Source: Aquipseudomonas alcaligenes MRY13-0052 | Lineage (GTDB): Bacteria; Pseudomonadota; Gammaproteobacteria; Pseudomonadales; Pseudomonadaceae | Assembly: GCA_000474255.1 (NCBI GenBank) | Contig: BATO01000040.1 | Coordinates: 1 to 52,733 of the forward strand | Reading direction: 5' to 3' | DNA: 52,733 nt | Program-made: the position numbers and the translations under genes | The notes under the pieces: generated by a model | Databases searched by the model: none | Seen by the model: the letters and a program-made list of their open reading frames with translations, nothing else | What the model was told of the DNA's origin: nothing | Shown: positions 18,296-27,841 of the stretch, in pieces | Numbering within the stretch: the first letter of the stretch is position 1 | How the letters are laid out: each line of letters opens with the position of its first letter

Positions 18296-19603
18296 CTAGT
18301 AACGCTGGCCGATCAGCTCGGCGACCTGCGCCTCGCCATCGCCCAGTTGGTAGGCCGCGCGCAAGGCCGCTGCTGCACGCTCGGCGCTGGCGGCATCCCG
18401 CGCATGCACCAGCCCCAGCGGCTGCTCGTCTCCGACCCTTTCCCCGGGCAGCGCCAGCGCGCTGAAGCCCACCGCCGGATCGACCTCGTCTTCCGGACGC
18501 TTGCGACCGCCGCCCAGGGCGACCACCGCGAGGCCGATGGCGCGGGTATCCACCGCCTGGACGATACCGCCGCGCTCGGCATGCACCGGGTGCACCACCG
18601 GCGCCCAGGGCAGGTGGCGCCAGGGCTCGCGATGCAGGCCCCGGGGGCCGCCCAGGGCATCGACCATCAGGTTGAAGCGTTGCAGTGCCGCGCCGTCGCG
18701 CCAGGCCTGCAGCAGGCGCTCGCGGGCCTGGGCGCAGTCCTCCGCCAACCCGGCGGCCACCAGGGTTTCCTCGGCCAGCACCAGGGTCACTTCCCACAGG
18801 CGCGGGCTGCGCACCTCGCCCTTGAGCAGGGCCAGCGCCTCTTCCACTTCCAACGCGTTGCCGGCGCTACGGGCCAGCGGCTGGTTCATGTCGGAGATCA
18901 CCGCGCGGGTGCGCACGCCAGCGCCATTGGCCACTGCCACCAGGCTGCGTGCCAGCAGGTCGGCCTGTTGCGGGTCGCTCATGAAGGCGCCATTGCCGCT
19001 CTTCACGTCCATGATCAGCACATCGAGCCCGGCGGCGAGCTTCTTCGCCAGGATGGACGCGGTGATCAGGTCCACCGACTCCACCGTGCCAGTGACATCG
19101 CGGATGCCGTACAGGCGCTTGTCCGCCGGCGCCAGGTCGGCGGTCTGGCCGATGATGGCGCAGCCCACCTCCGCCACCACCGTGCGCAGGCGCTCGGGGT
19201 CGGGGCGAGTGCAGTAGCCGGGGATGCTTTCCAGCTTGTCCAGGGTGCCGCCGGTGTGCCCCAGGCCACGCCCGGAGATCATCGGCACGTAGCAGCCACA
19301 GGCCGCCAGCAACGGCGCCAGCACCAGGCTCACCAGGTCGCCCACACCACCGGTGGAGTGCTTGTCCACCACCGGGCCGGGCAGCTTCCATTCCAGCACC
19401 TGGCCGGAGTCGCGCATGGCAGTGGTGAGGGCGATGCGCTCGTCCAGGCTCATGCCCTTGAGCAGCACCGCCATGGCGAAGGCGGCCACCTGGCCCTCGC
19501 TGAGGCTGGAATCGCTGATGCCTTCGACGAAGCGGCGAATGTCCTCACCCGCCAGCTCCAGCCCATCGCGCTTGCGACGGATCACTTCCTGCGCCAGCCA
19601 CAT
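18296..19603 (-). CDS. deoA: Thymidine phosphorylase
   Basis: Phosphorolysis of thymidine and deoxyuridine to base and deoxyribose-1-phosphate. The protein, 435 residues from MWLAQEVIRRKRDG, has the family signature SGRGLGHTGGTLDKLE (about residues 110-125) and the phosphate-binding KHSTGGVGD. The open frame extends 50 codons further upstream into deoC, but the family start is the ATG at 19603, one base after the deoC stop. 435 aa against 440 in E. coli. Confidence 0.95.
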   Translation of the reverse strand: MWLAQEVIRRKRDGLELAGEDIRRFVEGISDSSLSEGQVAAFAMAVLLKGMSLDERIALTTAMRDSGQVLEWKLPGPVVDKHSTGGVGDLVSLVLAPLLAACGCYVPMISGRGLGHTGGTLDKLESIPGYCTRPDPERLRTVVAEVGCAIIGQTADLAPADKRLYGIRDVTGTVESVDLITASILAKKLAAGLDVLIMDVKSGNGAFMSDPQQADLLARSLVAVANGAGVRTRAVISDMNQPLARSAGNALEVEEALALLKGEVRSPRLWEVTLVLAEETLVAAGLAEDCAQARERLLQAWRDGAALQRFNLMVDALGGPRGLHREPWRHLPWAPVVHPVHAERGGIVQAVDTRAIGLAVVALGGGRKRPEDEVDPAVGFSALALPGERVGDEQPLGLVHARDAASAERAAAALRAAYQLGDGEAQVAELIGQRY

Positions 19604-19604
19604 A

Positions 19605-20381
19605 TCAGTAGCCCTCCGATACAACGGCATCGGCCTGGCCGAGCACCCGCAGCAGGTCGCCGAGCAGGCTGGAGGCACCCAGACGCAGGTGACGGGCATC
19701 GATCCAGTCCAGGCCCAGCTCAGCGGCCGCCAGTTCGATATAGCGGCGCGCATCGGCCAAGGTACGAATCCCCCCTGCCGGCTTGAAGCCCACCCGGCCG
19801 CCCATCTCGCGGATCACATCGAGCATCAGCGCCGCGGCCTCGGGCGTGGCGTTGACCGCCACCTTGCCGGTGCTGGTCTTGATGAAGTCGGCACCGGCGG
19901 CGATGGCGTCGCGGCTGGCCTGGCGGATCAGCTCCGGGTCGGCCAGTTCGCCGGTTTCGAGTATCACCTTAAGCAGCACCCGCTCCCCGCACGCGGCCTT
20001 GCAGGCAGCGACCATCTCGCGGCCACGCTCGGCATCGCCAGCCAGCAGCGCGCGATAGGGGTAGACCAGGTCCACTTCATCCACGCCATCGACCACCGCC
20101 GCAGCGGTCTCGCGCAAGGCGGCGGCGATGTCGTCGGCGCCTTGGGGGAAGTTGGTCACGGTGGCGATACGCAGGTCGCCGGCACCCAGTTCCTCCAGGG
20201 TCCGTCGGGCGAAGCCGATGAAGCGCGGGTAGATGCACAGCGCCGCCACTCGGCCCTCAGGGGTCAGTGCGCGCTGGCAGAGGGCGGCGATGGCGGTCTC
20301 GTCGTCATCGTCGTTGAGCGAAGTCAGGTCCAGCAGGCCGATGGCCAACCGGGCCAGTTCGGTATCCGTCAATAGAGTCAT
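19605..20381 (-). CDS. deoC: Deoxyribose-phosphate aldolase
   Basis: A class I aldolase of 258 residues that splits deoxyribose-5-phosphate into acetaldehyde and glyceraldehyde-3-phosphate, the exit to central metabolism. The Schiff-base lysine is Lys168 in FIKTSTGKV; the proton-relay lysine lies in [13 protein letters not shown], and [10 protein letters not shown] holds the conserved Asp. Length and motifs match the long E. coli-type enzyme (259 aa) rather than the short type common in Gram-positives. Confidence 0.95.
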   Translation of the reverse strand: MTLLTDTELARLAIGLLDLTSLNDDDDETAIAALCQRALTPEGRVAALCIYPRFIGFARRTLEELGAGDLRIATVTNFPQGADDIAAALRETAAAVVDGVDEVDLVYPYRALLAGDAERGREMVAACKAACGERVLLKVILETGELADPELIRQASRDAIAAGADFIKTSTGKVAVNATPEAAALMLDVIREMGGRVGFKPAGGIRTLADARRYIELAAAELGLDWIDARHLRLGASSLLGDLLRVLGQADAVVSEGY

Positions 20382-20432
20382 TCAGAACATTCCCCAGGGA
20401 TGCGCCATGAGCCGGCATCCCGTTGCAGTGAT

Positions 20433-21695
20433 TCAGAGCGAAACGAACAGTCCGGCCAAAGCCGCACTCATCAGGTTAGCCAGGGTGCCGGCGATCATCG
20501 CGCGCACCCCGAGCCGGGCGAGGTCCTTGCGGCGGTTGGGCGCCATAACCCCCATGCCGCCCAGCAGGATGCCGATGGAGGACAGGTTGGCGAAGCCGCA
20601 CAGGGCGAAGGTGACGATCACTTGGGTGTGGGCGCTGAGCACCTCGACACCGGCGGCCGACGCCTGGATCGGATTGATGTAGCGGGCGAAGTCGATATAG
20701 GCGACGAACTCGTTGAGCACGATCTTCTGCCCGATGAAGCCGCCGGCCTGGATGGCTTCGGCCCAGGGCACGCCAAGCAGCCAGGCCACCGGAGCGAAGG
20801 CGTAGCCCAGCAGCAGTTGCAGGGTCACGCCGGGGTAGCCGACGAAGCCGCCGAGCCAGCCCATCAGGCTGTTGAGCACCGCCACCAGAGCGATGAACAC
20901 CAGCAGCATGGCGCCTACGTTCAGCGCCAGTTGCAGGCCGCTGGACGCACCGGCGGCGGCCGCGTCGAGCACGTTGGCCGGACGGTCGTCGGCGTAGCCC
21001 TCGATCAGGTCCGGACGGTCCTGCGGCGTCTCGCTTTCAGGCTCCATCAGCTTGGCCATGAGCATGCCGCCGGGCGCCGACATCAGGCTCGCGGCAATCA
21101 GGTACTTGAGGTCAACACCGAGGCTGGCGTAGCCGATCATCACCGAGCCGGCGGTGGAGGCCAGGCCACAGACCATCACCGAGAACAGCTCGGAGCGGGT
21201 CATGTGCGGGATGTAGGGGCGCACCACCAGCGGCGCCTCGGTCTGGCCGAGGAAGATGTTGGCGGTGGCCGACAGGGATTCGGTGCGGCTGGTGCCCATG
21301 GCGCGCTGCAGGGCGCCACCGATCACCGAGATGATCACGTCCATGACGCGCAGGTAGTAGAGCACCGCAATGAAGGCGCTGAAGAACACGATCACCGGCA
21401 GCACCTTGATGGCGAAGACGAAGCCGCCGCCACCGAACAGGTCGAACATCTTGGCGCTGTTCAGCCCGCCGAAGAGGAAGTCGATGCCCTTGGTGGCGCT
21501 GTCTTCCAGGCTGCTGACGACGTTGGACATGGCCGCCAGGGAGTTCTGCCCCCAGGGCACGTAGAGCACGAAGGCGGCGAACCCCGCCTGCAGCACGAAG
21601 GCGGTGCCGACCGTGCGCAGGTTGATGGCGCTGCGCTTGGACGACAACAGGTACGCGATTACCAGCAACATCAGGATGCCGAGCATGCCGATCAT
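20433..21695 (-). CDS. nupC: Concentrative nucleoside transporter (NupC/CNT family)
   Basis: An inner-membrane, cation-coupled nucleoside importer of 420 residues with about ten hydrophobic segments. Family motifs visible are FLGQTEAPLVVRPYI (about residues 168-182, nucleoside/cation binding), TRSELFSVMVCGLASTAGSV and NEFVAYIDFARYI. Located between cdd and deoC, it would feed (deoxy)nucleosides to the cytoplasmic Deo enzymes. GGGGAA lies upstream of the ATG at moderate spacing. Substrate range cannot be read from sequence. Confidence 0.92.
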   Translation of the reverse strand: MIGMLGILMLLVIAYLLSSKRSAINLRTVGTAFVLQAGFAAFVLYVPWGQNSLAAMSNVVSSLEDSATKGIDFLFGGLNSAKMFDLFGGGGFVFAIKVLPVIVFFSAFIAVLYYLRVMDVIISVIGGALQRAMGTSRTESLSATANIFLGQTEAPLVVRPYIPHMTRSELFSVMVCGLASTAGSVMIGYASLGVDLKYLIAASLMSAPGGMLMAKLMEPESETPQDRPDLIEGYADDRPANVLDAAAAGASSGLQLALNVGAMLLVFIALVAVLNSLMGWLGGFVGYPGVTLQLLLGYAFAPVAWLLGVPWAEAIQAGGFIGQKIVLNEFVAYIDFARYINPIQASAAGVEVLSAHTQVIVTFALCGFANLSSIGILLGGMGVMAPNRRKDLARLGVRAMIAGTLANLMSAALAGLFVSL

Positions 21696-21743
21696 GAAAT
21701 GGATTCCCCGGAAGAATTGTGCGTCGTTGTTCTTGTCGTTGTT

Positions 21744-22157
21744 CTAGAGGGCGAAGGCGCCGGGCAGCAGCTCGTCGACGCGCCACAGGCGGGTCGACTC
21801 CGGGTCGCTGCCGCAGCAGATCACCGGGCAGTCGGCCGCCATCAGCTCGCTGATCACCTGACGGCAGGCGCCGCAGGGGCTGATCACCGGAACCTCCGGG
21901 GCGAACACCAGCAACGCCTTGAAGCTGCGCGGCGCATGGCCCTGGCTGATGGCGGCGAACAGCGCGCTGCGCTCGGCGCAGTTGGTCAGGCCGTAGGAGC
22001 CGTTTTCCACGTTGCAGCCGAGGATCACCTGGCCGTCATGGGTGAGCAGCGCCGCCCCGACGGGGAATCGGGAATAGGGACTATAGGTGCGTGCCGCAGC
22101 CTCGATGGCCTGGGGCAACAACCGCTCGCACAGAGCGGATCGAGCAACATCGTTCAT
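21744..22157 (-). CDS. cdd: Cytidine deaminase
   Basis: The 137-residue homotetrameric-type enzyme deaminates cytidine and deoxycytidine to uridine and deoxyuridine. Zinc ligands are Cys60 (TNCAERS, with catalytic Glu62) and Cys95/Cys98 (PCGACRQ). The substrate-recognition SRFPVGAAL and NVENGSYG motifs are present. It brings cytosine nucleosides to the form used by pyrimidine phosphorylase. It lies 48 bp before nupC in the same direction. No strong ribosome site is seen. Confidence 0.95.
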   Translation of the reverse strand: MNDVARSALCERLLPQAIEAAARTYSPYSRFPVGAALLTHDGQVILGCNVENGSYGLTNCAERSALFAAISQGHAPRSFKALLVFAPEVPVISPCGACRQVISELMAADCPVICCGSDPESTRLWRVDELLPGAFAL

Positions 22158-22237
22158 GGGTACCGTCCGGGACTCTGGGTCACCTTCTTTATGGTTATCG
22201 GGCGCCCGTCATGCAGGCGCCTCCTTGTTGCAAGCCG

Positions 22238-23950
22238 CTATTCCCGTTGGCTGACCGCCATATCCACACGGCGGATGCGCCCCGCGCCTTCGGCCGCACC
22301 CGCCGGCACGCCGGCCTGGTCCTGGGCCACCAGGTAGTCGATCAACGCGTCCAGGTCGGAGATACCACTGTCGCGATGCTCCGCCCCTTCGCGGAACAGG
22401 CTGAAGCCATCGCCGCCCTCCGCGAGGAAGGCATTGGAAACCACCCGGTAGCGCCCATCCGCCCGCACCGGCTGGCCGTCCAGGCGCAGGCTGTCGACCC
22501 GCACGCGCTGCCCGAACGGCCTGCCCGCCTCCCACTGGTAGGCGAAGGACGAGGAGACCTGCAGCGGTGTGAAGCCACCTCCGTCGCGCCACTGCTGCTC
22601 CAGCAGCGCCACCAGTTGCGCGCCACTGAGGGTCAGCAGGTGCAGGGTGTTGTTGAAAGGTTGCGAGCTGGCCACCTGGGAATAGCTGACCGTCTCCAGC
22701 CCCTGTTCCAGTGCCAGGTCGCCACGAATGCCGCCCGGGTTCATCAATGCCAGCTGCGCACCCTGCGAGCGGGTCGCGGCCAGCTGTGCATCGGCGATCA
22801 GATCACCCATGGCCGATTCGCCCGCCTCGTTCACCTCGCGACGCACCTCAGCAGCCGCCAGCCGGGCGATGGGCCGCGCCAGCACCGCATTGCTGCGCGC
22901 TTCGATCTCGCTTTGCAGCGCCGCAAGCTTTTCGTCCGCGGCATAACGCGCCGGGTCGGCCAGCAGGTTGCGGGCCTCGATGCGGGTCACCTTGTGGGTC
23001 CCTGGCGTCACCTCCAGGGTGAGCTGGGTGAGCAGATGGCCGTAGGAGGAACCCTGGGTCACCGGCAGCTTACCCACCTGGCACAGATAGCCCTGGTGGC
23101 TGTGGGCACTGAGCAGCAGGTCCACTGCCGGGTCCAGGCGCTTGGCCACATCGACGATCTCGCCGCCCAGTTGCTGGCAGGCGGGCTTGTCGAAGGGCTC
23201 AGGCGTGCTGCCACCCTGGTGCACCACGGCGACGATGGCGTTGGCACCGGCGGCCTTGATCTCGGGGATCAGCGCGTTGATCGAATCGGCCTCGTCGCGC
23301 ACCTCCAGCCCGGCCAGGCCGCTGGGGCGGACCACGCTGGCGACATCGCGCAGGATGGCGGCGACGAAGGCCACCTTGACCCCCTTCACCTCCTCGATGC
23401 GGTAGGCCGGCAGCAGTGGCTTGCCGGTTGTGCTGTCCACCAGGTTGGCGGCCAGGTAATCGAACCCGGCGCCCTTGTAGTCACCGCGGAAGCTGCAGGC
23501 CTTCTCCGGGCGCGGTGATTCACAGCCACCGTGGATCTGCCGCAGCAGCTCGGCCTTGCCCAGGTCCAGCTCGTGGTTGCCCACGGCGGTGAAGCGCAGG
23601 CCCATGGCCTTGAGCGCCTCCAGGCTGGGCTCGTCGGCCCACATGGCGGAGATCGGCGGGCTGCCGCCCACCAGGTCGCCAGCGCCGATGAACAGCAACT
23701 GCGGGTCCTGCTTGCGCAGCTCCGCCAGCATGCCGCCGAGGGTGGCGATGCCGCCGGCGTTCACCGACAGCGTCTTGCCGGGGTTGGCCGGGGCCGGGTA
23801 GCGGAAACTGCTGCCCTGGATGTAACCGTGGAAATCGTTGATCGCCACCAGGTTCACCGCCACCGGCTGCACAGCTTCCTGCCCGCAACCGGCCAGGCCG
23901 GCGAGCAGGAGTGCGCCCAGCAAGCGGCTGCGGGCAAGGGAACGGAACAT
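22238..23950 (-). CDS. Lipoprotein 5'-nucleotidase/metallophosphatase (UshA family)
   Basis: The 570-residue lipoprotein has a signal ending LLLAGLAGC (Cys22) with Gly/Gln after it, predicting the outer membrane. The N-terminal calcineurin-like phosphatase domain has INDFHGY (DxH), GAGDLVGGSP, TAVGNHELD, AVVHQGG and SAHSHQG metal motifs; the C-terminal 5_nucleotid_C domain carries MNPGGIRGD and the aromatic stacking region. It would dephosphorylate nucleotides in the periplasm. The ATG at 23950 has AGGGGAG at 6 bases; the open frame runs much further upstream but through exbB. 20 bp after exbB. Confidence 0.92.
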   Translation of the reverse strand: MFRSLARSRLLGALLLAGLAGCGQEAVQPVAVNLVAINDFHGYIQGSSFRYPAPANPGKTLSVNAGGIATLGGMLAELRKQDPQLLFIGAGDLVGGSPPISAMWADEPSLEALKAMGLRFTAVGNHELDLGKAELLRQIHGGCESPRPEKACSFRGDYKGAGFDYLAANLVDSTTGKPLLPAYRIEEVKGVKVAFVAAILRDVASVVRPSGLAGLEVRDEADSINALIPEIKAAGANAIVAVVHQGGSTPEPFDKPACQQLGGEIVDVAKRLDPAVDLLLSAHSHQGYLCQVGKLPVTQGSSYGHLLTQLTLEVTPGTHKVTRIEARNLLADPARYAADEKLAALQSEIEARSNAVLARPIARLAAAEVRREVNEAGESAMGDLIADAQLAATRSQGAQLALMNPGGIRGDLALEQGLETVSYSQVASSQPFNNTLHLLTLSGAQLVALLEQQWRDGGGFTPLQVSSSFAYQWEAGRPFGQRVRVDSLRLDGQPVRADGRYRVVSNAFLAEGGDGFSLFREGAEHRDSGISDLDALIDYLVAQDQAGVPAGAAEGAGRIRRVDMAVSQRE

Positions 23951-23970
23951 GCGTGACTCCCCTGCGCGCA

Positions 23971-24609
23971 TCAGGCCGGCTGCAACTGGCCGTTGGCGAC
24001 CGGCGCCGCCGTGCGGACCACGGTGCCCATGCCGGCACGCAGCAGGAGGATCTTCAGGTGGTCGGTGATGCGCTCGACACGGTCCTGGAAGTGGTTGTGG
24101 AAGATCATCGCGACCAGGGCGATGGCGATACCCAGCGCGGTGGCGAACAGCGCGGTGCCGATGCCCTTGGACACTTCGCCCGGGTCGGAAACGCCGGCCT
24201 CGGCCAGGGCGCGGAAGGTGTCGATGATGCCGAGGATGGTGCCCAGCAGGCCCAGCAGCGGCGCTGCGGTGACCACGGTCTCGAGGATCCACAGGCCGTG
24301 CATCAGCTTGCCACGGGTGGCGATGTAGATGGATTCGCTGAGGTCTTCCAGGTCCTTGTGGGAGCTGACCGCGCCCTTCTGCTCGAACAACTGGTCGATC
24401 ATTTCCAGCGGCAGGCTCTTGCGGCTGTTCAGCGCGGCCGGCAGCTCGTCGATGCCATGCATGCTCGGCACCAGCGCCGCTTCCAGCTTCACGGCCTGGC
24501 GCAGGCTGTAGGCGAAGAAGATGCCCCGCTCCACGGCGATGAACGCGGCAAGGGCGGCGGCGCCGTACATCACGTAGAAGGTAATGTCGTGCAGCAGATC
24601 CATATTCAT
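23971..24609 (-). CDS. exbB: ExbB-like proton channel (MotA/TolQ/ExbB family)
   Basis: The 212-residue inner-membrane protein has three membrane helices: one near the N-terminus (about 11-30) and two in the C-terminal half (TAAPLLGLLGTILGIIDTFRA and LFATALGIAIALVAMIF), with the family core around residues 110-175. It partners ExbD and TonB to power outer-membrane receptors. GGAGG lies 6 bases before the start. Unusually it is separated from exbD by the receptor and tonB genes. A UUCG hairpin (24643-24656) sits between the receptor gene and this one. Confidence 0.9.
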   Translation of the reverse strand: MNMDLLHDITFYVMYGAAALAAFIAVERGIFFAYSLRQAVKLEAALVPSMHGIDELPAALNSRKSLPLEMIDQLFEQKGAVSSHKDLEDLSESIYIATRGKLMHGLWILETVVTAAPLLGLLGTILGIIDTFRALAEAGVSDPGEVSKGIGTALFATALGIAIALVAMIFHNHFQDRVERITDHLKILLLRAGMGTVVRTAAPVANGQLQPA

Positions 24610-24674
24610 GTGGTACCTCCAGCGAACTCGGGGTGTGCCGAAGGGCCCGAAGGCCCTGCGGACTTCGGGGTGGA

Positions 24675-27011
24675 TTAGAAGGAGCCTTCCAGGGTGATGG
24701 AGGCCACGCGCTCTTCACCGATGGTGTAGAACGGCGAGTTGGCGCCCGCGAAAGCGGAGCCGGAGCCGTTGTAGCGCACGGAGTTGAACGACACCGACTT
24801 GACGCCGCTCAGGTACTCCTTGTCGAACAGGTTGGTCACCGAGAAGCGCACAGCGGCGCTCTTCAGCGCAGTGCCCTGCACCGGCAGGCGTACACCCAGG
24901 TTCAGGTCGGCGACGACGAAGTCGGGGATGCTCTCGTCGTTGGTCATGTCGCCGTACTGGCGGCCCACGTAGCGGCCGGCGATGTTGCCGTAGTAACGGC
25001 CGTCGTCGTAGCCCAGGCTCAGGTTGAACATGTTCTTCGGCACGGCGGCCACCTGCTTGCCTTCGGTGGGCAGGTAGACGTTGCGGGTCAGGATGGAGTC
25101 CTGCTGCTCGGCCTCGGTGTAGGTGTAGGACGCGTAGTAGTTGAAGTTGTAGGGCAGCAGGCCGCTCCACTCCAGCTCCACGCCCTGGTTGATCACCTTG
25201 CCGACGTTGAGCATTTCGTAGTCGTTGGCCGCCTGGTTGTAGCTGGAGACCTGGCGATCGGTGAAGGTCAGGTAGAACAGCGTCGCGCCGAGGGTCATGT
25301 CCTCGGTGGTGAAGCGCCAGCCGACCTCGTTGTTCCAGCTCAGCTCGGGCTTCAGCTCGATGGAGCTGCCGGCGTTGTAGAGCACGTAGTTCGGCGGCGT
25401 GCGCATGTTGCGGGTCAGGTTGTAGAAGACCTGGTTCTCGTCATCCAGCTGGTACTTGGCGCTGAAGCTCGGCAGGAACTCGTGGTACTTCTGGTTCTTC
25501 TTGCCAGGCCTCCTGTCGACGGTGCTGCCGGTGGCCAGGGAAACCTTCTTCTCGCCCTGGCGCTCGGAGTGGTCGTAGGCCAGGCCGGCGGTGATGGTCA
25601 GGTCCGGGGTCGCGTACCAGGTGTCCTGGACGAACAGCTTCTGGCTCGGCGTGGTGGTGAACCAGTTACGGCCCTGGACGACGGTGCCGTTGGCATCGCG
25701 CACCTGGTTGCTGTCGTGGAAGTCACCCCAGATATCCACAGGCTTGCCTTCGGCATCCAGGGAGATGAAGGGCTGGGTCTGGCGCTGGCGCGCACGCTCA
25801 TACCAGTAACCAACATCGAAGGTGTGTTCGTCGTTGATCATCCAGGTGAGCTTGGTGTTGACGCCAGGGCGCCAGGTCTCGGTCCAGGACGGGCGGTAGT
25901 AGAGGCCGCTGGTGGGACTGCCGTCGGCCGCGTAGTCGGCCGAGGTCCCCAGGTTGCCCAAGTTGTACTGGTTGGAACCGGTGGACGTGCGGTTGAGGCT
26001 GGCGGCGTTGCCGTAGGTGGAATAGCTGCCGCCGTTGGCCCAGTAGTAATAGGGCATCACGGTCAGCGTGACGTCATCGTCGAGCTGGAAACGACCGGTG
26101 ATCTGGGTAGTGAGGTTCTCGAACGGGTTGCGGTTGATGGCGTAGCTGGACGCCGTCATGTTGGTGTTGCCACCCACGGTGGTGTAGGTCGGCCGATCGG
26201 CGAACTCGTAGCGCGGGTCGACCTTGAACTGCGCCTTGCTGGCAGTGGCGTAGTTGTAGTTTTCCTGTTTGTGGTACCGGACGATCGCGTTGAGGCTGTT
26301 GCCCTCGCCGAACTTGTACAGGCTGTTCAGCTCGACCTTCTCCGCGTCCAGGTCGCCCTTGCCCTTCCACTTGTCGGCGTTGGTCTTGGACACGGAGATG
26401 TAGTTCGAAAGGCCCATGTATTCGCCGGTGTTCAGGCGCACGAAGGACTTGGTCAGGTTGTTGCTGCCGAGGGTCTGCTTGGCGAAGACGCCGAAGTCCT
26501 TCTCGGGCGGCAACGACACCAGGCCGATGTTGCCGCCGGAGGCGCCGATGTGCGGCGCGTCGATCTCGGACGAACCCTGGGTGGCGAAGACCTCGCCGAG
26601 GTTCTCCGGGTCGCCCATCAGGTTCGGGTACAGCTCGTAGCTGCCGGAATCGTTGATCGGGATGCCATCCATGGAAACGCCGATCTGGTCGGATTGCATG
26701 CCGCGCATGGTGAAGGTGGTGCCGCTGAGGCCGGTGGAGTCGCTAGAGCTGACGTTGATACCCGGCTTATATTTCAGCTTGTCGATGGCGTTCGCCGCCG
26801 GCGCCATCTTTTCCAGCGCCTCTTTGGTGATGGTGGTGCGCGCCTTGCCCGCCTCCTCAACCACCATCTGGCCATTGCCCAGGTTCTGCCCGGTGACTTT
26901 CACCTTGCCCACATCAACGGAATCTGCGGACTCTTCAGCGGCCAGCGCCGCCATCGTCCATCCCCCCAGGCCAGCGGCCAGGAACATTGCAAATAACTTA
27001 TTAAACTTCAC
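24675..27011 (-). CDS. TonB-dependent outer-membrane receptor, substrate unknown
   Basis: The 778-residue receptor has a signal peptide ending MAALAAEE, a TonB-box-like stretch (SVDVGKVKVTG, about 31-41), a plug domain with FTMRGMQSDQIGVSMDGIPIND, and a 22-strand barrel ending in aromatic Phe (ITLEGSF). There is no FecR-type signalling extension. Start is GTG at 27011 with AGGAG 8 bases upstream. Its neighbours, a private TonB, ExbB and ExbD on one side and a nucleotidase, nucleoside importer, deo genes and a nuclease on the other, suggest that it imports nucleotides, oligonucleotides or a related compound. That is inference; the sequence alone does not reveal the ligand. Confidence 0.92.
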   Translation of the reverse strand: MKFNKLFAMFLAAGLGGWTMAALAAEESADSVDVGKVKVTGQNLGNGQMVVEEAGKARTTITKEALEKMAPAANAIDKLKYKPGINVSSSDSTGLSGTTFTMRGMQSDQIGVSMDGIPINDSGSYELYPNLMGDPENLGEVFATQGSSEIDAPHIGASGGNIGLVSLPPEKDFGVFAKQTLGSNNLTKSFVRLNTGEYMGLSNYISVSKTNADKWKGKGDLDAEKVELNSLYKFGEGNSLNAIVRYHKQENYNYATASKAQFKVDPRYEFADRPTYTTVGGNTNMTASSYAINRNPFENLTTQITGRFQLDDDVTLTVMPYYYWANGGSYSTYGNAASLNRTSTGSNQYNLGNLGTSADYAADGSPTSGLYYRPSWTETWRPGVNTKLTWMINDEHTFDVGYWYERARQRQTQPFISLDAEGKPVDIWGDFHDSNQVRDANGTVVQGRNWFTTTPSQKLFVQDTWYATPDLTITAGLAYDHSERQGEKKVSLATGSTVDRRPGKKNQKYHEFLPSFSAKYQLDDENQVFYNLTRNMRTPPNYVLYNAGSSIELKPELSWNNEVGWRFTTEDMTLGATLFYLTFTDRQVSSYNQAANDYEMLNVGKVINQGVELEWSGLLPYNFNYYASYTYTEAEQQDSILTRNVYLPTEGKQVAAVPKNMFNLSLGYDDGRYYGNIAGRYVGRQYGDMTNDESIPDFVVADLNLGVRLPVQGTALKSAAVRFSVTNLFDKEYLSGVKSVSFNSVRYNGSGSAFAGANSPFYTIGEERVASITLEGSF

Positions 27012-27072
27012 GGACCAAACTCCTCGATAAAAAGGAACGCCTTCGTTTATTGGTTTAGTTATGGGTACTTGA

Positions 27073-27837
27073 TCACTCGACGTTGTAACTAAAGGTCGCC
27101 GTAAATCGTTGTTTGTCTTTTCCCTGGAAGGCTTCGCTCGGGAACGGCGAAACTTTTTCCAATCGACGCAAACTTGTTTGTGCAGCCTTGTTCAGCAACA
27201 TGTTCGTTGCCTTGCTTTCAATGCCTGCATCCAGGACATTCCCCACTCGGTCCACCAACAGCCAGACCACCACGTTGCCTTCGGGGCGCTGCAACGAAGC
27301 CTCGCGACCACGCGGGTATTGCTTGTATTTCTCCAGCTCCTTGCGCAGGGCGGCGGTGTAGACGCCCTCCATCGCCGCGCTGTTGTCACGGGGTGCGGGC
27401 GGCGCCACCGGCACGCTCACCGGGGCCGGTGCGGGCGTCGGAGCCGGGGCTGGCGCTGCCTTGGCCACCACGGGCGGGGCGGGCTTGGGCGCCTGCTTGA
27501 CCACCTGCGGCTTGGGTTTCTCGACCTGTTTCACCACAGGCTTGGGCACCGGTTTGGGGACGGGCTTGGGCTTCGGCGGCTCGATCACCACCGGCTCCTC
27601 GACTTCGGGTTCGGGCAGCGGCTCGGGTTCCGGCTGCGGCGCTTCGACCACGGGTTCCGGCTCGGGCGGTGGCGGCATGAAATCGGCCGGATCCACCAGC
27701 GCGATTTCCACGGCGCTGTCGTCGTACTTGGGTTTCATCTGCAAGCTCTGCGAACTGGCGGAATAAACGAATACGAGAAGCAGGCAAGCCGCCGGCACAC
27801 ACGCAATGAACTTGCGAGTTCGATAGATAGGAAACAT
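27073..27837 (-). CDS. tonB: TonB energy transducer, dedicated to the neighbouring receptor
   Basis: The 254-residue protein starts at MFPIYRTRKF (27837, four bases after exbD). It has one N-terminal membrane anchor (about 10-30), a long Pro/Lys/Glu-rich periplasm-spanning region (PEPEPVVEAPQPEPEPLPEP, then PKPVPKPVPKP), and a C-terminal TonB domain (YKQYPRGREASLQRPEGNVV to FSYNVE). An in-frame upstream extension overlapping exbD was rejected. It would carry proton-motive energy from ExbB-ExbD to the receptor encoded just downstream. Confidence 0.9.
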   Translation of the reverse strand: MFPIYRTRKFIACVPAACLLLVFVYSASSQSLQMKPKYDDSAVEIALVDPADFMPPPPEPEPVVEAPQPEPEPLPEPEVEEPVVIEPPKPKPVPKPVPKPVVKQVEKPKPQVVKQAPKPAPPVVAKAAPAPAPTPAPAPVSVPVAPPAPRDNSAAMEGVYTAALRKELEKYKQYPRGREASLQRPEGNVVVWLLVDRVGNVLDAGIESKATNMLLNKAAQTSLRRLEKVSPFPSEAFQGKDKQRFTATFSYNVE

Positions 27838-27841
27838 GGCG

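Noticed and set aside
24633-26996. 787-codon plus-strand frame opposite the island receptor
   Set aside because: Shadow frame; Val/Gly/His repeats only, no recognisable domain.
27386-27766. Gly/Thr- or Arg-rich repeats on both strands around 27.4-27.8 kb
   Set aside because: They are the other frames of the Pro/Lys/Glu-rich linker of tonB, not a separate repeat or gene.
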